A stretch of DNA of 64,000 nucleotides from Candidatus Moanabacter tarae (GTDB lineage: Bacteria; Verrucomicrobiota; Verrucomicrobiia; Opitutales; UBA2987): NCBI GenBank assembly GCA_003226295.1, contig CP029803.1, forward strand, positions 1,358,211-1,422,210. The letters run 5' to 3'. Both the position numbers and the translations under genes were made by a program. This document shows positions 9,904 to 18,527 of this stretch, in pieces. Position 1 is the stretch's first letter. Each line of letters begins with the position of its first letter. Under the pieces are notes generated by a model that was not told the DNA's origin, made no database searches, and saw nothing but the letters and a program-made list of their open reading frames with translations.

Positions 9904-11769
9904 ATGAACAAATTGAATAACCTCACAGCCACTAAACGCACATCTCCACCGACCTGGGCCGTGCTCGAACGGCAGCTGATCGATGCTATTGACCAGACCG
10001 CTTCTATTTATATCGATAAATACACCCGCTCTGATGGCTCACTTAATTGGATTAAGGAGTATCCTGGCGACGGAGTTTGGGTAGACGACCTCTACGAAGC
10101 CTTTTTTAACTGGCCGCTCTATTATTCACTTGGAGGCTCTGAATATATCGGGAAAAAGGCGGTTGACCAATGGAATGCAGTTACACGTCAAGTGACTGAC
10201 GACTATGGGCGTATCGCTGATGATTTCGTCTGTAATGATGACTGGTTTCACAACGCCGAAAACTACGTCTACTTTTACGCTCTGGGACTGTCAGATCCGT
10301 CCAACGCCAAGATGATGGAACGTGCCCGCCGTTTCTCCGGATTTTATCTGGCCGAAAATAAGGACATTCCCAACTACGACCCCATTCACCATATCATCCG
10401 TTCCCCCTTTAGCGGTAGTCTAGGTCCCCTCTCTCACGCTCGATGGAATGATGTTCGTTACAATATTGAACACGGTCACACAACACTGTTACCAAACTTC
10501 GAAATTCCATCCGAATGGACGAAACACCCTGGATCATGGAACCGAAAAAATTCAGGCAAAAAATTTTGGTGGGAGGATCCGAAAAAACGAGAGCAGATTC
10601 ATGCCCTTTTTGACAAGATCGTCATGGAAGGAGACGTACCCGTGAACCTTAGCGTTGTCGGTCTTGTCGCCCACACATTCACCCTTACAGGCGAAGAAAA
10701 GTACCGCCGTTGGATAGTCGACTACGTTGGAGCCTGGATGGATCGTATCGAACAAAACGGAGGTATAATCCCAGATAATGTCGGTCTCAACGGCCGTATT
10801 GGAGAAAACCGTGAAGGCCAGTGGTGGGGTGGCTTCTATGGGTGGATGGGTAAATATTCCCATCAAATGATGTTTAGTGCCATGACCGTGGCATCGACTT
10901 GTGCCCATTTGGTCACAGGTGATAAAAGCTATCTTGATTTGGCACGATCGCAATTAGACTTGCTCCTCGAGAAGGCTGTAGAGAAAGAGGGACAGTTGCT
11001 GGTTCCCCACCGACACAACGAAAAGGGCTGGACGGATTTTGGCCCCATGGGGCACCAACCTCCCATCCATCTCTGGTTTGCCTCTCAGGAAGAACGAGAC
11101 TGGCAGCGTCTAGAGATGATGTACCAAGGAGTTGAGGAACAATGGAACACCGTTGGATCGAATGATTTACGCAGCTGTGACGATCGCGCCTGGATTCGCT
11201 ATCTCGCGGGCGATTGTCCTCAGTTTCCCGAAGCTATTCTTCAGGGTAACTATCGAGAAATGATGAGGAGAATGGATCTTATTTCTAACGACGAAAAAGA
11301 CCTAACTGACCCAGCCCAATCAGATGTACACCACTGGCTCAACCGAAATCCGATTCATACCGAAGCACTTCAGGTCTTAACAACTGGTGCCCCACAGACC
11401 ATTTACTGGGGTGGTATCGCTCGTGGGAGAGTGCGCTATTTCGACACAGAAAAGACCCGCCCCGGGCTACCGCAAGATGTCGCCGCACTTGTATCATCGA
11501 TCCAGCCTGATAGTATTAATCTTACCCTGGTTAATCTGAGTCCTTGCAAGAATCGGGAGCTTACCGTACAAGCTGGAACCTTCGGTGAACACCGGTTTAC
11601 AACTGCGACTCCTGAAGACAATGGGAACCCGATACTAATTGATGCAAACCATTTCAATGTCTCTCTAAGTCCTGGTTGCGAAATCTCCCTGTCGATCGGG
11701 ATGAAACTGCATAACAACACTCCAAGTTGTACCCTACCCTGGCATAAGAGCGGAATTCCCTCCCCGTAA
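9904..11769 (+). CDS. Six-hairpin glycosidase-like protein, function unknown
   Basis: The 621-residue protein is dominated by repeated helix-pair segments rich in Trp, Tyr, Asp and His (for example DGVWVDDLYEAFFNWPL near 57-73, CNDDWFHNAENYVYFYALG near 105-125, and GQWWGGFYGWMGKYSHQM near 305-320). This is the pattern of an (alpha/alpha)6 barrel. A beta-rich tail follows after about residue 520. The fold and aromatic clefts suggest a hydrolase or lyase acting on a glycan, but I cannot assign a family or catalytic residues. It lies between an SGNH esterase and a lactonase, consistent with carbohydrate degradation. It has no signal peptide. Confidence 0.65.
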   Translation: MNKLNNLTATKRTSPPTWAVLERQLIDAIDQTASIYIDKYTRSDGSLNWIKEYPGDGVWVDDLYEAFFNWPLYYSLGGSEYIGKKAVDQWNAVTRQVTDDYGRIADDFVCNDDWFHNAENYVYFYALGLSDPSNAKMMERARRFSGFYLAENKDIPNYDPIHHIIRSPFSGSLGPLSHARWNDVRYNIEHGHTTLLPNFEIPSEWTKHPGSWNRKNSGKKFWWEDPKKREQIHALFDKIVMEGDVPVNLSVVGLVAHTFTLTGEEKYRRWIVDYVGAWMDRIEQNGGIIPDNVGLNGRIGENREGQWWGGFYGWMGKYSHQMMFSAMTVASTCAHLVTGDKSYLDLARSQLDLLLEKAVEKEGQLLVPHRHNEKGWTDFGPMGHQPPIHLWFASQEERDWQRLEMMYQGVEEQWNTVGSNDLRSCDDRAWIRYLAGDCPQFPEAILQGNYREMMRRMDLISNDEKDLTDPAQSDVHHWLNRNPIHTEALQVLTTGAPQTIYWGGIARGRVRYFDTEKTRPGLPQDVAALVSSIQPDSINLTLVNLSPCKNRELTVQAGTFGEHRFTTATPEDNGNPILIDANHFNVSLSPGCEISLSIGMKLHNNTPSCTLPWHKSGIPSP

Positions 11770-12002
11770 AAGAAAGATATAGTATGAGAGCAATACCTAT
11801 ACTTTATTGGAATAATCTCCCAACTTTGGGTTAAAAATCTATACAGACATTAAACTCACGTAATAGGCATTTGGTTTAATCAGCCTTCTTGCGGTCTGCA
11901 CAAAAGTCGTCCGATCGTGACGCAAAGGAGAATTCTTAGACTAGAACTTATCTAATTATCTTTCCAAGGTAACTTAAATCTAAAATTGATAAGTAAACAA
12001 AC

Positions 12003-13034
12003 ATGTCCAAAGGAAAAAATTGCCAGGCAGTCGTCTTCGTTGCCCTCACAGGTGACGAAGAGATTAAGCTCTACGACGTAAATCCGAATTCTGGAGCTTT
12101 GCAATTGCGTACGATCAGTAATGCCCATGGACCGGTAGGGGCCCTCTATCTACACCCTTCTTGCGATTTCATGCTAGCGGCTCACGTTGAGTCAACGACG
12201 TTAGCAAGTTTTCGTTTTGATAGAAATTTTGGTACTCTCAAATTAATCAATAAGATAGATGTTGGCATAAGTGTTCCAGCTCACCTCATAACAGATCGAT
12301 CCGGTCGTTTCCTTATCACCGCTTACTATGGAGGCGGTGGTGTTACCGTGCATCGACTGAACTCTGACGGCTCAATCGGGATACTCTTGCAACACCTCGA
12401 TACTAATGAGAAAGCACATTGTGTCTTCATGACCGAAGACGATCGATTTGTCTTTGTTCCACATGTCTGCCCGCCTAATAAGACATTCCAATTCCGTTTT
12501 GACAGCGAGACAGGGCACCTTAGTCCAAACAAGCCGGCCGCGCTTTTACCTCCCAATAATAAAACAGGTCCCCGTCATCTCTGTTTCCGCCCCAAAGGAG
12601 ATATCGCCTATATCGTTAACGAGCAGGGGAATACCATTACCGCCCATCGTTTCGATCCAGAACGTGGGACCCTCGAAATTCTCCAAAACATATCGACTCT
12701 ACCATCTAATTACACCAAAGGAGGAAACACCGCACACGTGGAAATACATCCGAATGGGAAATGGGCTTACGCCTCGAATCGAGGACACGATAGTATTGTC
12801 GGGTTCAAAATTGATCCAGAAGGACTACTCGACATTTTAGGGTACTATTCAGTCCCTTCCGATCCGCGGTCATTCAATATCGATCCAACCGGAAGGTTTC
12901 TTTATTGCGCTGGAGAGTCAGCTGATACTATGACTGCATACCAGGTGGATCAAAAAACTGGTATATTGCATCCAATGGCGGATTATGATGTTGGACACAA
13001 GCCGTTCTGGGTGATGGCAACATCGTTGGTTTGA
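12003..13034 (+). CDS. Seven-bladed beta-propeller lactonase (Pgl-like)
   Basis: This 343-residue protein matches the lactonase family of 6-phosphogluconolactonase-like beta-propellers. It has repeated blades with motifs such as NPNSGALQL, HCVFMTEDDRFVFVP, GPRHLCFRPKGDIAYIVNE, HVEIHPNGKWAYASNRGHDSIV and DPTGRFLYCAGESADT. Members open sugar-acid lactones, for example 6-phosphogluconolactone, or bind related ligands. No signal peptide is visible, so a cytoplasmic role is expected. In context it could hydrolyse the lactone produced by a Gfo/Idh-type sugar dehydrogenase. It starts at ATG; the 233-base upstream gap holds nothing else I can identify. Confidence 0.82.
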   Translation: MSKGKNCQAVVFVALTGDEEIKLYDVNPNSGALQLRTISNAHGPVGALYLHPSCDFMLAAHVESTTLASFRFDRNFGTLKLINKIDVGISVPAHLITDRSGRFLITAYYGGGGVTVHRLNSDGSIGILLQHLDTNEKAHCVFMTEDDRFVFVPHVCPPNKTFQFRFDSETGHLSPNKPAALLPPNNKTGPRHLCFRPKGDIAYIVNEQGNTITAHRFDPERGTLEILQNISTLPSNYTKGGNTAHVEIHPNGKWAYASNRGHDSIVGFKIDPEGLLDILGYYSVPSDPRSFNIDPTGRFLYCAGESADTMTAYQVDQKTGILHPMADYDVGHKPFWVMATSLV

Positions 13035-13255
13035 ACGAAAGCAAACATCGTTTTTTCCAACATTAACAGTAGAAATTGCGAAGGAAACTATTTTGCTATT
13101 ATCTCCCAGAGAATTGGCTTCGAGTACAAACAGTAGCCATCTAAAATGGTTAACCCACAGACCGAAATCCAGGAGACTTTCACCCGGAGCTAGCATGAGA
13201 TTCGTTCGGATGAATAAAGCGAAACATTCAAGACCAGGTCTTTGCCAATAATTTC

Positions 13256-13981
13256 ATGCCAGAACATTCGGAACCTTATTTGGATAAGGATCTCGTCGAC
13301 TACCTTTCCGAATTCATTAGTAAAGATCTTCGGCTCCAAATGGAGAGAATACTTAATCTCCGAACCCTCTCCCTTACAGTTGTTCTCGAGGACGTTTTTC
13401 AACCCCATAACACCAGCGCTGCCATTCGTTCCTGTGAAAGTTTCGGCATCCAGGATATACACATTATCGAGAACAAAAACCTCTATCGTCCAAATAAAGA
13501 CATCGTAATGGGCGCCGACAAATGGATTGAGCTCCACCGCTACGGTGGAAATTCCGGAGATCAAACTAAAGCCTGCCTCGACCGTATTAAAAGTCAGGGC
13601 TACACAATCGTCGCTACTACTCCTAAGGAAGACGCGCTTCCCCTAGACAAACTACCCATAAATAAAAATCTCGCGTTCTGTTTTGGAAGTGAAAAAAATG
13701 GTCTTAGCTCCTCTGCTCTCGCTTCGGCAGAACTCCTTACGCGAATTCCGACGGTTGGCTTCACCCAGAGTCTCAACCTTTCTGTCAGCGTAGCTATCTG
13801 TCTTTACCATATCACCGGGAGAATCCGGAAAGAACGAATGGACTGGAAACTCACCTCATTACAGAGAAGAAAGATCCTTTTGTCCTGGCTAAAAAAGGCC
13901 GTTCGTAATTCCCACCTCATTGAAAGAAGATTTCTAAATCTCACTCCACCGATCACTAAACAACATCCGACCGATTCTTAG
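13256..13981 (+). CDS. trmH: tRNA (guanosine-2'-O)-methyltransferase TrmH
   Basis: The 241-residue protein has the SPOUT fold motifs of the TrmH/SpoU family. Motif 1 is in HNTSAAIRSCESFGI near residues 47-61, motif 2 is FGSEKNGLSS, and motif 3 is TQSLNLSVSVAICLYH. A C-terminal extension after about residue 195 matches the TrmH C-terminal helix region. The enzyme would transfer methyl from S-adenosylmethionine to the ribose of a conserved guanosine (G18) in the tRNA D-loop. Its stop overlaps by four bases with the convergent SET-domain gene. Confidence 0.88.
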   Translation: MPEHSEPYLDKDLVDYLSEFISKDLRLQMERILNLRTLSLTVVLEDVFQPHNTSAAIRSCESFGIQDIHIIENKNLYRPNKDIVMGADKWIELHRYGGNSGDQTKACLDRIKSQGYTIVATTPKEDALPLDKLPINKNLAFCFGSEKNGLSSSALASAELLTRIPTVGFTQSLNLSVSVAICLYHITGRIRKERMDWKLTSLQRRKILLSWLKKAVRNSHLIERRFLNLTPPITKQHPTDS

Positions 13982-14487
13982 TCTTTTCTTGTTTTTGTGA
14001 GGATTCGTCGAAGTTTCTTCCGGTGTCTATGGGCTACAATATAACCGATACATTTCTTGCTTCCACAATGACAGGGATGTTCCTCATAATGTTCTAAGTC
14101 GTAACCGTAGTCGTAAGACAGCTCCTCGCCAACTCCAATCATTCGAACAGATACAATCCAGACCCTGCCCCTTTTTATCTGAGACTCGCAATTAGGAAAA
14201 CAAGAATGATTGATGTGCCGAGCAAAATTTTCGGGAACGTTTCCATCCAGATCATAGCGCTTATTTAACTCAAACAAATAAACCAGGCCCAAACCCTCGT
14301 TCTTGGCCTCTTCTAGGTGGGCTAACCCACGACGATCCGATTCAGTCTTCGTAACCTTCTCACCGATATATTCGATGATCCGAGTTCCTTCCATTATCTC
14401 CCTGGTCGCGAACAGACCCTTCTTATGGATTCTTGATCGACCGATTCTGTAAATAGGAGGGTCTTCGTCCTGCCTCGATCTTATCAC
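13978..14487 (-). CDS. SET-domain protein-lysine methyltransferase with post-SET zinc motif
   Basis: This 169-residue protein is a nearly bare SET domain. It contains HKKGLFATREI (21-31), RHINHSCFPNC (90-100) and GEELSYDYGYD (120-130), the S-adenosylmethionine-binding and knot-forming motifs. A post-SET zinc cluster follows (Cys139-x-Cys141-x4-Cys146, with Cys100 as the fourth ligand). A basic tail (RHRKKLRRILTK) ends the protein. Such enzymes methylate lysine side chains; the bacterial targets are mostly unknown. The GTG start overlaps the rsfS stop by four bases (GTGA), so it is the last gene of the ligase-nadD-rsfS-SET block. A 4-base tail overlap with trmH follows. Confidence 0.85.
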   Translation of the reverse strand: MIRSRQDEDPPIYRIGRSRIHKKGLFATREIMEGTRIIEYIGEKVTKTESDRRGLAHLEEAKNEGLGLVYLFELNKRYDLDGNVPENFARHINHSCFPNCESQIKRGRVWIVSVRMIGVGEELSYDYGYDLEHYEEHPCHCGSKKCIGYIVAHRHRKKLRRILTKTRKD

Positions 14488-14861
14488 ACTTCGGTTCTCA
14501 CTTCTTGTGTTACAATTTTAGCATCTCGCCATAAGGCTTCTAGACTGTAATAATCTCTTTGTTCGGGGAGGAACAAATGTAAAATAATATCGAAAACATC
14601 AATCACTATCCACCCGCTTTGAGGTTCGGATTCAACACAGGACACTATCACTCCTATATCTTTTAAACCAGAAACTACACCGTCTCGCATAGCTCGAAGT
14701 TGAGGTACCGAATTGCCAGTAGCTATGACAAAGTAATCGGCAACCGACGAAATACCTTTGAGGTCGAGCACTAAAATTGCCTCCGCCTTTCTATCCTCCA
14801 ATGAATCGCAACATTTTTTTATTTGCTGCAGAGCCAACTCCTGTTGATCGGAATACGCCAT
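14484..14861 (-). CDS. rsfS: Ribosomal silencing factor RsfS
   Basis: The 125-residue protein matches the RsfS/Iojap family: DLKGISSVADYFVIATGNS (30-48) and, near the end, DVFDIILHLFLPEQRDYYSLEALW, the typical strand and C-terminal motif. RsfS binds ribosomal protein uL14 on the 50S subunit and blocks subunit joining when nutrients are short. The close placement after nadD is the usual bacterial order. It starts at ATG, with 152 bases to the upstream nadD gene and a four-base overlap with the SET gene downstream. Confidence 0.92.
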   Translation of the reverse strand: MAYSDQQELALQQIKKCCDSLEDRKAEAILVLDLKGISSVADYFVIATGNSVPQLRAMRDGVVSGLKDIGVIVSCVESEPQSGWIVIDVFDIILHLFLPEQRDYYSLEALWRDAKIVTQEVRTEV

Positions 14862-15013
14862 ATATGCGGTTGTTCCTTAGAAATACTGTGAGAGTTTAGG
14901 AAAGTGGGCAAGGGAACAACTGTTGATTCGATAATCAGTTTTCTCGGGCACCAACCAAAAATCCTTTCTTTAACTCCTTATACTAAAAGCCTCCTTCCCG
15001 AGGAATATTCCCT

Positions 15014-15607
15014 CTAACGATATAATCCATGGAATTCAATATAGTGACAGACTTTCGGAGGCAAGAACAAGCTAACCTCGAGACCTTGTTTTACGCGTCC
15101 TCTAATCTCGGAGGCACTCACATCAAAAATATGCCCCTGAATTTCATGTATTCTCAAATCGGTTAAGGAAGGTATTTTTCGGGAATATCCAGGACGAGGG
15201 AAGCTTATAAAGTCAACGAGCTTTAAAAGTTCATCGATTCGGCGCCATTTAGGCAATTGCTGCAATTCATCGGATCCAATTAACCAGTACAGCTTAACCT
15301 CCGGATATCGAGTATGAAGCATCTCTACTGTGTCAATTGAGTAACTACTGCCACCTGCTTTAATTTCTAAGTCATCAAGCAGAAAACGGCAATCACTAGA
15401 AAGCGCCAACCGCAACATCTCCAATCGCTGTGCATCGGTTGCCTCAGGTCTGTTTAGTTTTAAGGGATTTCGAGCTGCAGGAACAAATATAACCCTCTCA
15501 AGCCTAAGGTTCTCAATCGCGTCCTGTGCGAGAAAAAGATGTCCTAAATGGATTGGGTCAAAAGTCCCTCCCAAGATCGCTAATCCTTTATTTGGGGTAG
15601 AATTCAT
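15014..15607 (-). CDS. nadD: Nicotinate-nucleotide adenylyltransferase NadD
   Basis: The 197-residue enzyme carries the nucleotidyltransferase signature GGTFDPIHLGH (13-23) with the catalytic His-x-x-His equivalent, the central YWLIGSDELQQLPKW motif, and the C-terminal SASEIRGRVKQG motif corresponding to ISST-x-I-R. It adenylates nicotinate mononucleotide in NAD biosynthesis. The ATG start overlaps the stop of the upstream acyl-CoA ligase by four bases (ATGA), implying translational coupling. rsfS follows, as in many bacteria. Confidence 0.93.
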   Translation of the reverse strand: MNSTPNKGLAILGGTFDPIHLGHLFLAQDAIENLRLERVIFVPAARNPLKLNRPEATDAQRLEMLRLALSSDCRFLLDDLEIKAGGSSYSIDTVEMLHTRYPEVKLYWLIGSDELQQLPKWRRIDELLKLVDFISFPRPGYSRKIPSLTDLRIHEIQGHIFDVSASEIRGRVKQGLEVSLFLPPKVCHYIEFHGLYR

Positions 15608-17103
15608 CGCTCTCCAAACCGGGCCCGAAGTTCCTGTTTGTTAATCTTGCCTAATGCGTTCCTAGGCAATTTTTCAATTTCAAATAACTCCCTGGGTACC
15701 TTTTGAACTGCTAAACGTTCCTTCGCCCATTCCCGTAAATTTCTTAAATCTATCGCACCCGGACGTCGCAACGCAATAACAGCCAAAACCTTCTCCCCCC
15801 ATTCGAAATCCTCAATTCCAACCACCGCACAATCTAGAATATCCGGATGTTCCCGCAACACCTCCTCAACTTCTAGTGCCGACACTTTGTATCCTCCCGT
15901 CTTAATAATATCAACGTTCTTCCGCCCGAGTATTCGATAGCTCCCTCGATCCATAATCGCGATATCGCCAGTGCGAAACCAATCGCCGCGGAATGCCGAT
16001 TTTGTAGCTTCAGGATTCTTCCAGTATCCTTGAAAAACTGTCTTACCTCGAACTTCTATTTCTCCTTCTTTCCCAGGCCCAATCCTAGATCCCTTTTCAT
16101 CGACACATCGAACCTCAACTTCAGGCAGTTCGGTTCCGACATATCCTGGCCGTCTCTCCCCATGAAGAGGGTTCGAAAGAGCCATTCCAATCTCCGTCAT
16201 ACCATATCTCTCGAGAAGAACATGACCGGTTATCGCCTTCCACCTTTCCAAGACTGCAACTGGAAGCGCCGATGAGCCCGACACCATAAGTCTTAAGCGT
16301 GAAGCACCTTGAGATAACTTCATCTTCACATCGCTCGGCGAATTCTCCCAGCCATCTATCAGCTTCGAGTAAATTGTTGGAACCGCCATAAATAAAGTTA
16401 GATTTCCTGCCGCCAACTGTTTCCACGCGCTTTCACAGTTGAACCCAATATGCATATCACATTTTGCTCCAGACATAAGTGAACAAGTGAGGATATTTAT
16501 GATACCGTGGATGTGATGGAGGGGTAATACTAGAAGAATGTGGTCCTTAGACGTCCACTCCCAAGCTTCAATCAGAGAAGTCACCTGTGCTTGGATATTC
16601 TCGTGAGTCATTAGGACTCCCTTGGGACGACTCGTTGTCCCGCTTGTGTAAAGTATCATTGCGGGTCTCCCACTTTCCAGGATCGGCATTTCCACAGATG
16701 GCCCGCTAAGCATTTCCTGAACCAAGCGCAGCTTGGATCCCTGAGTTTGGCATATCAATGTTAAACTTTCCTCAAATTCTTTAACTGTGATTACGGTAGT
16801 AGTTTCGGAGTGTGTGACCGTGTACTCGATCTCAGGATCAGGATATTGGAGCCCAAGGGGCACAGCTACACCTCCGGCTCTCCAGATTCCCCATTGTACT
16901 GCTACATAGTCAAACCCTGGAGGAACCATAAACGCAATGCGTTCACCTTTCAGATCATTCCGTTCGTCGAGCAGCGATCCTGCTACCCTACAAGAAGCGA
17001 CAAGCAAATCTCGATATGAGAAATTGCGCCCCGAGACGATAATCGCAGTTGATGTTTTACATTCCTCCGCTTTATTAAAAAGTTTAAGGTTATTTCCTCT
17101 CAT
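15604..17103 (-). CDS. Malonyl-CoA synthetase-like acyl-CoA ligase (ACSF3/MatB type)
   Basis: This 499-residue ANL-superfamily enzyme has the P-loop-like motif YTSGTTSRPKG, the ERYGMTEIGMALSNPL motif, GDWFRTGDIA, the hinge GRKNVDIIKTGGYKVSALEVEE and a catalytic lysine in NALGKINK near the C terminus. The LPLHHIHGIIN stretch and the hinge with DIIK-x-GGYK-x-S are characteristic of malonyl-CoA synthetases (MatB/ACSF3). It would activate malonate or a related dicarboxylate to its CoA thioester with ATP. It is the first gene of a block with nadD, rsfS and a SET gene. That context is unusual for this family. Specificity for malonate is inference. Confidence 0.85.
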   Translation of the reverse strand: MRGNNLKLFNKAEECKTSTAIIVSGRNFSYRDLLVASCRVAGSLLDERNDLKGERIAFMVPPGFDYVAVQWGIWRAGGVAVPLGLQYPDPEIEYTVTHSETTTVITVKEFEESLTLICQTQGSKLRLVQEMLSGPSVEMPILESGRPAMILYTSGTTSRPKGVLMTHENIQAQVTSLIEAWEWTSKDHILLVLPLHHIHGIINILTCSLMSGAKCDMHIGFNCESAWKQLAAGNLTLFMAVPTIYSKLIDGWENSPSDVKMKLSQGASRLRLMVSGSSALPVAVLERWKAITGHVLLERYGMTEIGMALSNPLHGERRPGYVGTELPEVEVRCVDEKGSRIGPGKEGEIEVRGKTVFQGYWKNPEATKSAFRGDWFRTGDIAIMDRGSYRILGRKNVDIIKTGGYKVSALEVEEVLREHPDILDCAVVGIEDFEWGEKVLAVIALRRPGAIDLRNLREWAKERLAVQKVPRELFEIEKLPRNALGKINKQELRARFGER

Positions 17104-17229
17104 TTATTCTTGTTTAAAAATCCCTAATCACACCCATATATTTGATAGTCTTTCGCTTACTGCTTGTATACCGAAATTTTGTTGAATTCAATTTGGAAAA
17201 TATAGTAGTCTCCGATAAGTACCCACCGG

Positions 17230-17245
17230 ATGCAGGATCCTGCAT
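17230..17245. repeat. Perfect 16-base palindrome
   Basis: ATGCAGGATCCTGCAT is self-complementary over all 16 bases with no spacer. It lies upstream of the acyl-CoA ligase gene (minus strand) and about 360 bases before the YqaA-like gene. It could be a binding site for a dimeric regulator; there is no direct support. Confidence 0.5.
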
Positions 17246-17544
17246 TTCTAAGCATGATCAATAAATCACAAATTAATTCTTTCTGGGAGAACTGGTTGCT
17301 TCGTGTTCCTAAATTGTTTCTAGGGGTAGAGGTTGATAAACTTGTCACAGCACTGGATTCCCTTGAAAATGATTGGGCTGGTACAATGCCAGGTTGGAGC
17401 AGCTCTTCGCGCCTTGCGCCTAGGTGGATGCTGACACGGAACAGCCCTTGGACAGCCTGGAATAATGGTGTCCGGCTACAGAGAATGGCATAGCGTAGGA
17501 ACTCCCACTCCTCAAAGACAACTAATCGGGAATCTAAGAGCAGC

Positions 17545-17574
17545 TGTTGAGTAGTATAATTCCTGGACTCAACA
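17545..17574 (+). other. Hairpin in the leader of the yqaA-like gene
   Basis: TGTTGAG (17545-17551) and CTCAACA (17568-17574) form a perfect 7-bp stem with a 16-base loop, 28 bases before the GTG start of the YqaA-like gene. No T-run follows, so it is not a simple intrinsic terminator. Confidence 0.4.
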
Positions 17575-17602
17575 AATCTAGTAGCGGAGAAGTAGGCCCC
17601 CC

Positions 17603-18181
17603 GTGCTGAGACGATTATACAATTGGGTTCTTGGATGGTCCCAGAGCCCTTACGCAACACCAGCCCTTTTTATCTTTGCTTTCGTCGAATCATCCTTTTT
17701 CCCGATTCCGCCAGATGTACTGCTCGTAGCTCTGGCTTTATCAGCCCCCAAACGGGCTCTCTACTACGCTCTGGTGTGCACAATAGGAAGCGTCTCCGGT
17801 GGAGTTTTTGGCTATTTAATCGGCTATTACTTTTACGAAATACTTGGAGTGCCAATTATTGAGTTCTACGGACTCACCAACAGTTTCACACTTGTCTCCG
17901 AACAATACAACGCAAATGCCTTTATAGTAATCGCCATTGCGAGTTTTACGCCGATACCTTACAAAGTCTTTACCATGGCGGCTGGAGTCTTCGAGGTTTC
18001 ACTGCCAACACTAATCGGCGCCTCTCTTCTTGGGCGTGCAGGCCGCTTCTTTCTAGTCGGTGGCCTAATTCGCGTCTTCGGACCCGCCATAGAAAACCTC
18101 ATCGACCGCTATTTAAATATCCTCACCATTGCATTTATTGTTCTCTTGGTGCTCGGATTTACCGCAGTGTCGTATCTCTGA
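17603..18181 (+). CDS. YqaA/DedA-family (VTT domain) membrane protein
   Basis: The 192-residue protein has the VTT/SNARE-associated Golgi domain layout: a re-entrant region with FAFVESSFFPIPPDVLL near 25-41, several membrane helices, and the second half-site FTPIPYKVFTMAAGVF near 115-130 followed by GRAGRFFLVGG. DedA-family proteins act in lipid carrier or phospholipid translocation and membrane homeostasis in the inner membrane; YqaA is a small subgroup. The only good start is GTG at 17603. A structured, apparently non-coding region precedes it. Confidence 0.82.
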   Translation: MLRRLYNWVLGWSQSPYATPALFIFAFVESSFFPIPPDVLLVALALSAPKRALYYALVCTIGSVSGGVFGYLIGYYFYEILGVPIIEFYGLTNSFTLVSEQYNANAFIVIAIASFTPIPYKVFTMAAGVFEVSLPTLIGASLLGRAGRFFLVGGLIRVFGPAIENLIDRYLNILTIAFIVLLVLGFTAVSYL

Positions 18182-18527
18182 GTCAAGACTCTATCGTCCA
18201 CTCAAATGACAGGAATTCATAGAGTGGTTCCCACGTTTAACCTACACGGGTAAAGTCGTAAGAAAGAACAGTGAAGAATCTGTTGATATCCAAACTGAAA
18301 CTTACATCTATGTATGATCCTGAATTGCCACGGTCTATTCGACACTCTTAGAATTAAGCATAAGGATGCAGTCTAATAAAAAACGTCGAAGGTGCTTTCT
18401 AGATTCCAGCGGATTGGAATAGGAGATCCAAAAATTCTGTGATACCTCCGCTTTAGACGGGTGGGAGGTGGATCCTTTCCCAAAGAAAGGATTGACTCGA
18501 GGCGAGCGAAACGCCCTAAACCTGTCA
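18182..18527. other. Convergent intergenic region with tandem hairpins
   Basis: This 346-base gap between the YqaA-like gene and the convergent isomerase gene has no coding frame I trust. It holds two adjacent hairpins: ACCTCC/GGAGGT at 18444-18469 (14-base loop) and ATCCTTTC/GAAAGGAT at 18472-18492 (5-base loop). They lie 35-85 bases past the stop of the minus-strand isomerase gene and may help end its transcript, although no T-run directly follows either stem. Confidence 0.4.

Larger units (their letters stand above)
17104..17602. other. Structured non-coding stretch before yqaA-like gene
   Basis: Nearly 500 bases without a convincing gene separate the divergent acyl-CoA ligase and YqaA-like genes. 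The part from about 17345 to 17520 looks richer in G+C than its surroundings and contains complementary segments, such as GGGCTG near 17375 with CAGCCC near 17442 and CCAGG near 17389 with CCTGG near 17456. Open frames on both strands here have unconvincing composition and match no family I know. It may be a leader or a small RNA; it does not match tmRNA, RNase P RNA or SRP RNA motifs by eye. Confidence 0.4.

Noticed and set aside
17230-17493. An 87-codon plus-strand frame starting in the 16-base palindrome
   Set aside because: No ribosome-binding site or family match; the stretch looks more like structured non-coding sequence.
17104-17602. tmRNA, RNase P RNA or SRP RNA in the gap before the YqaA-like gene
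   Set aside because: None of the conserved cores of these RNAs could be found on either strand.
17157-17660. A 167-codon minus-strand frame before the YqaA-like gene
   Set aside because: It overlaps the start of the well-supported YqaA-like gene, has no family match and its composition looks non-coding.
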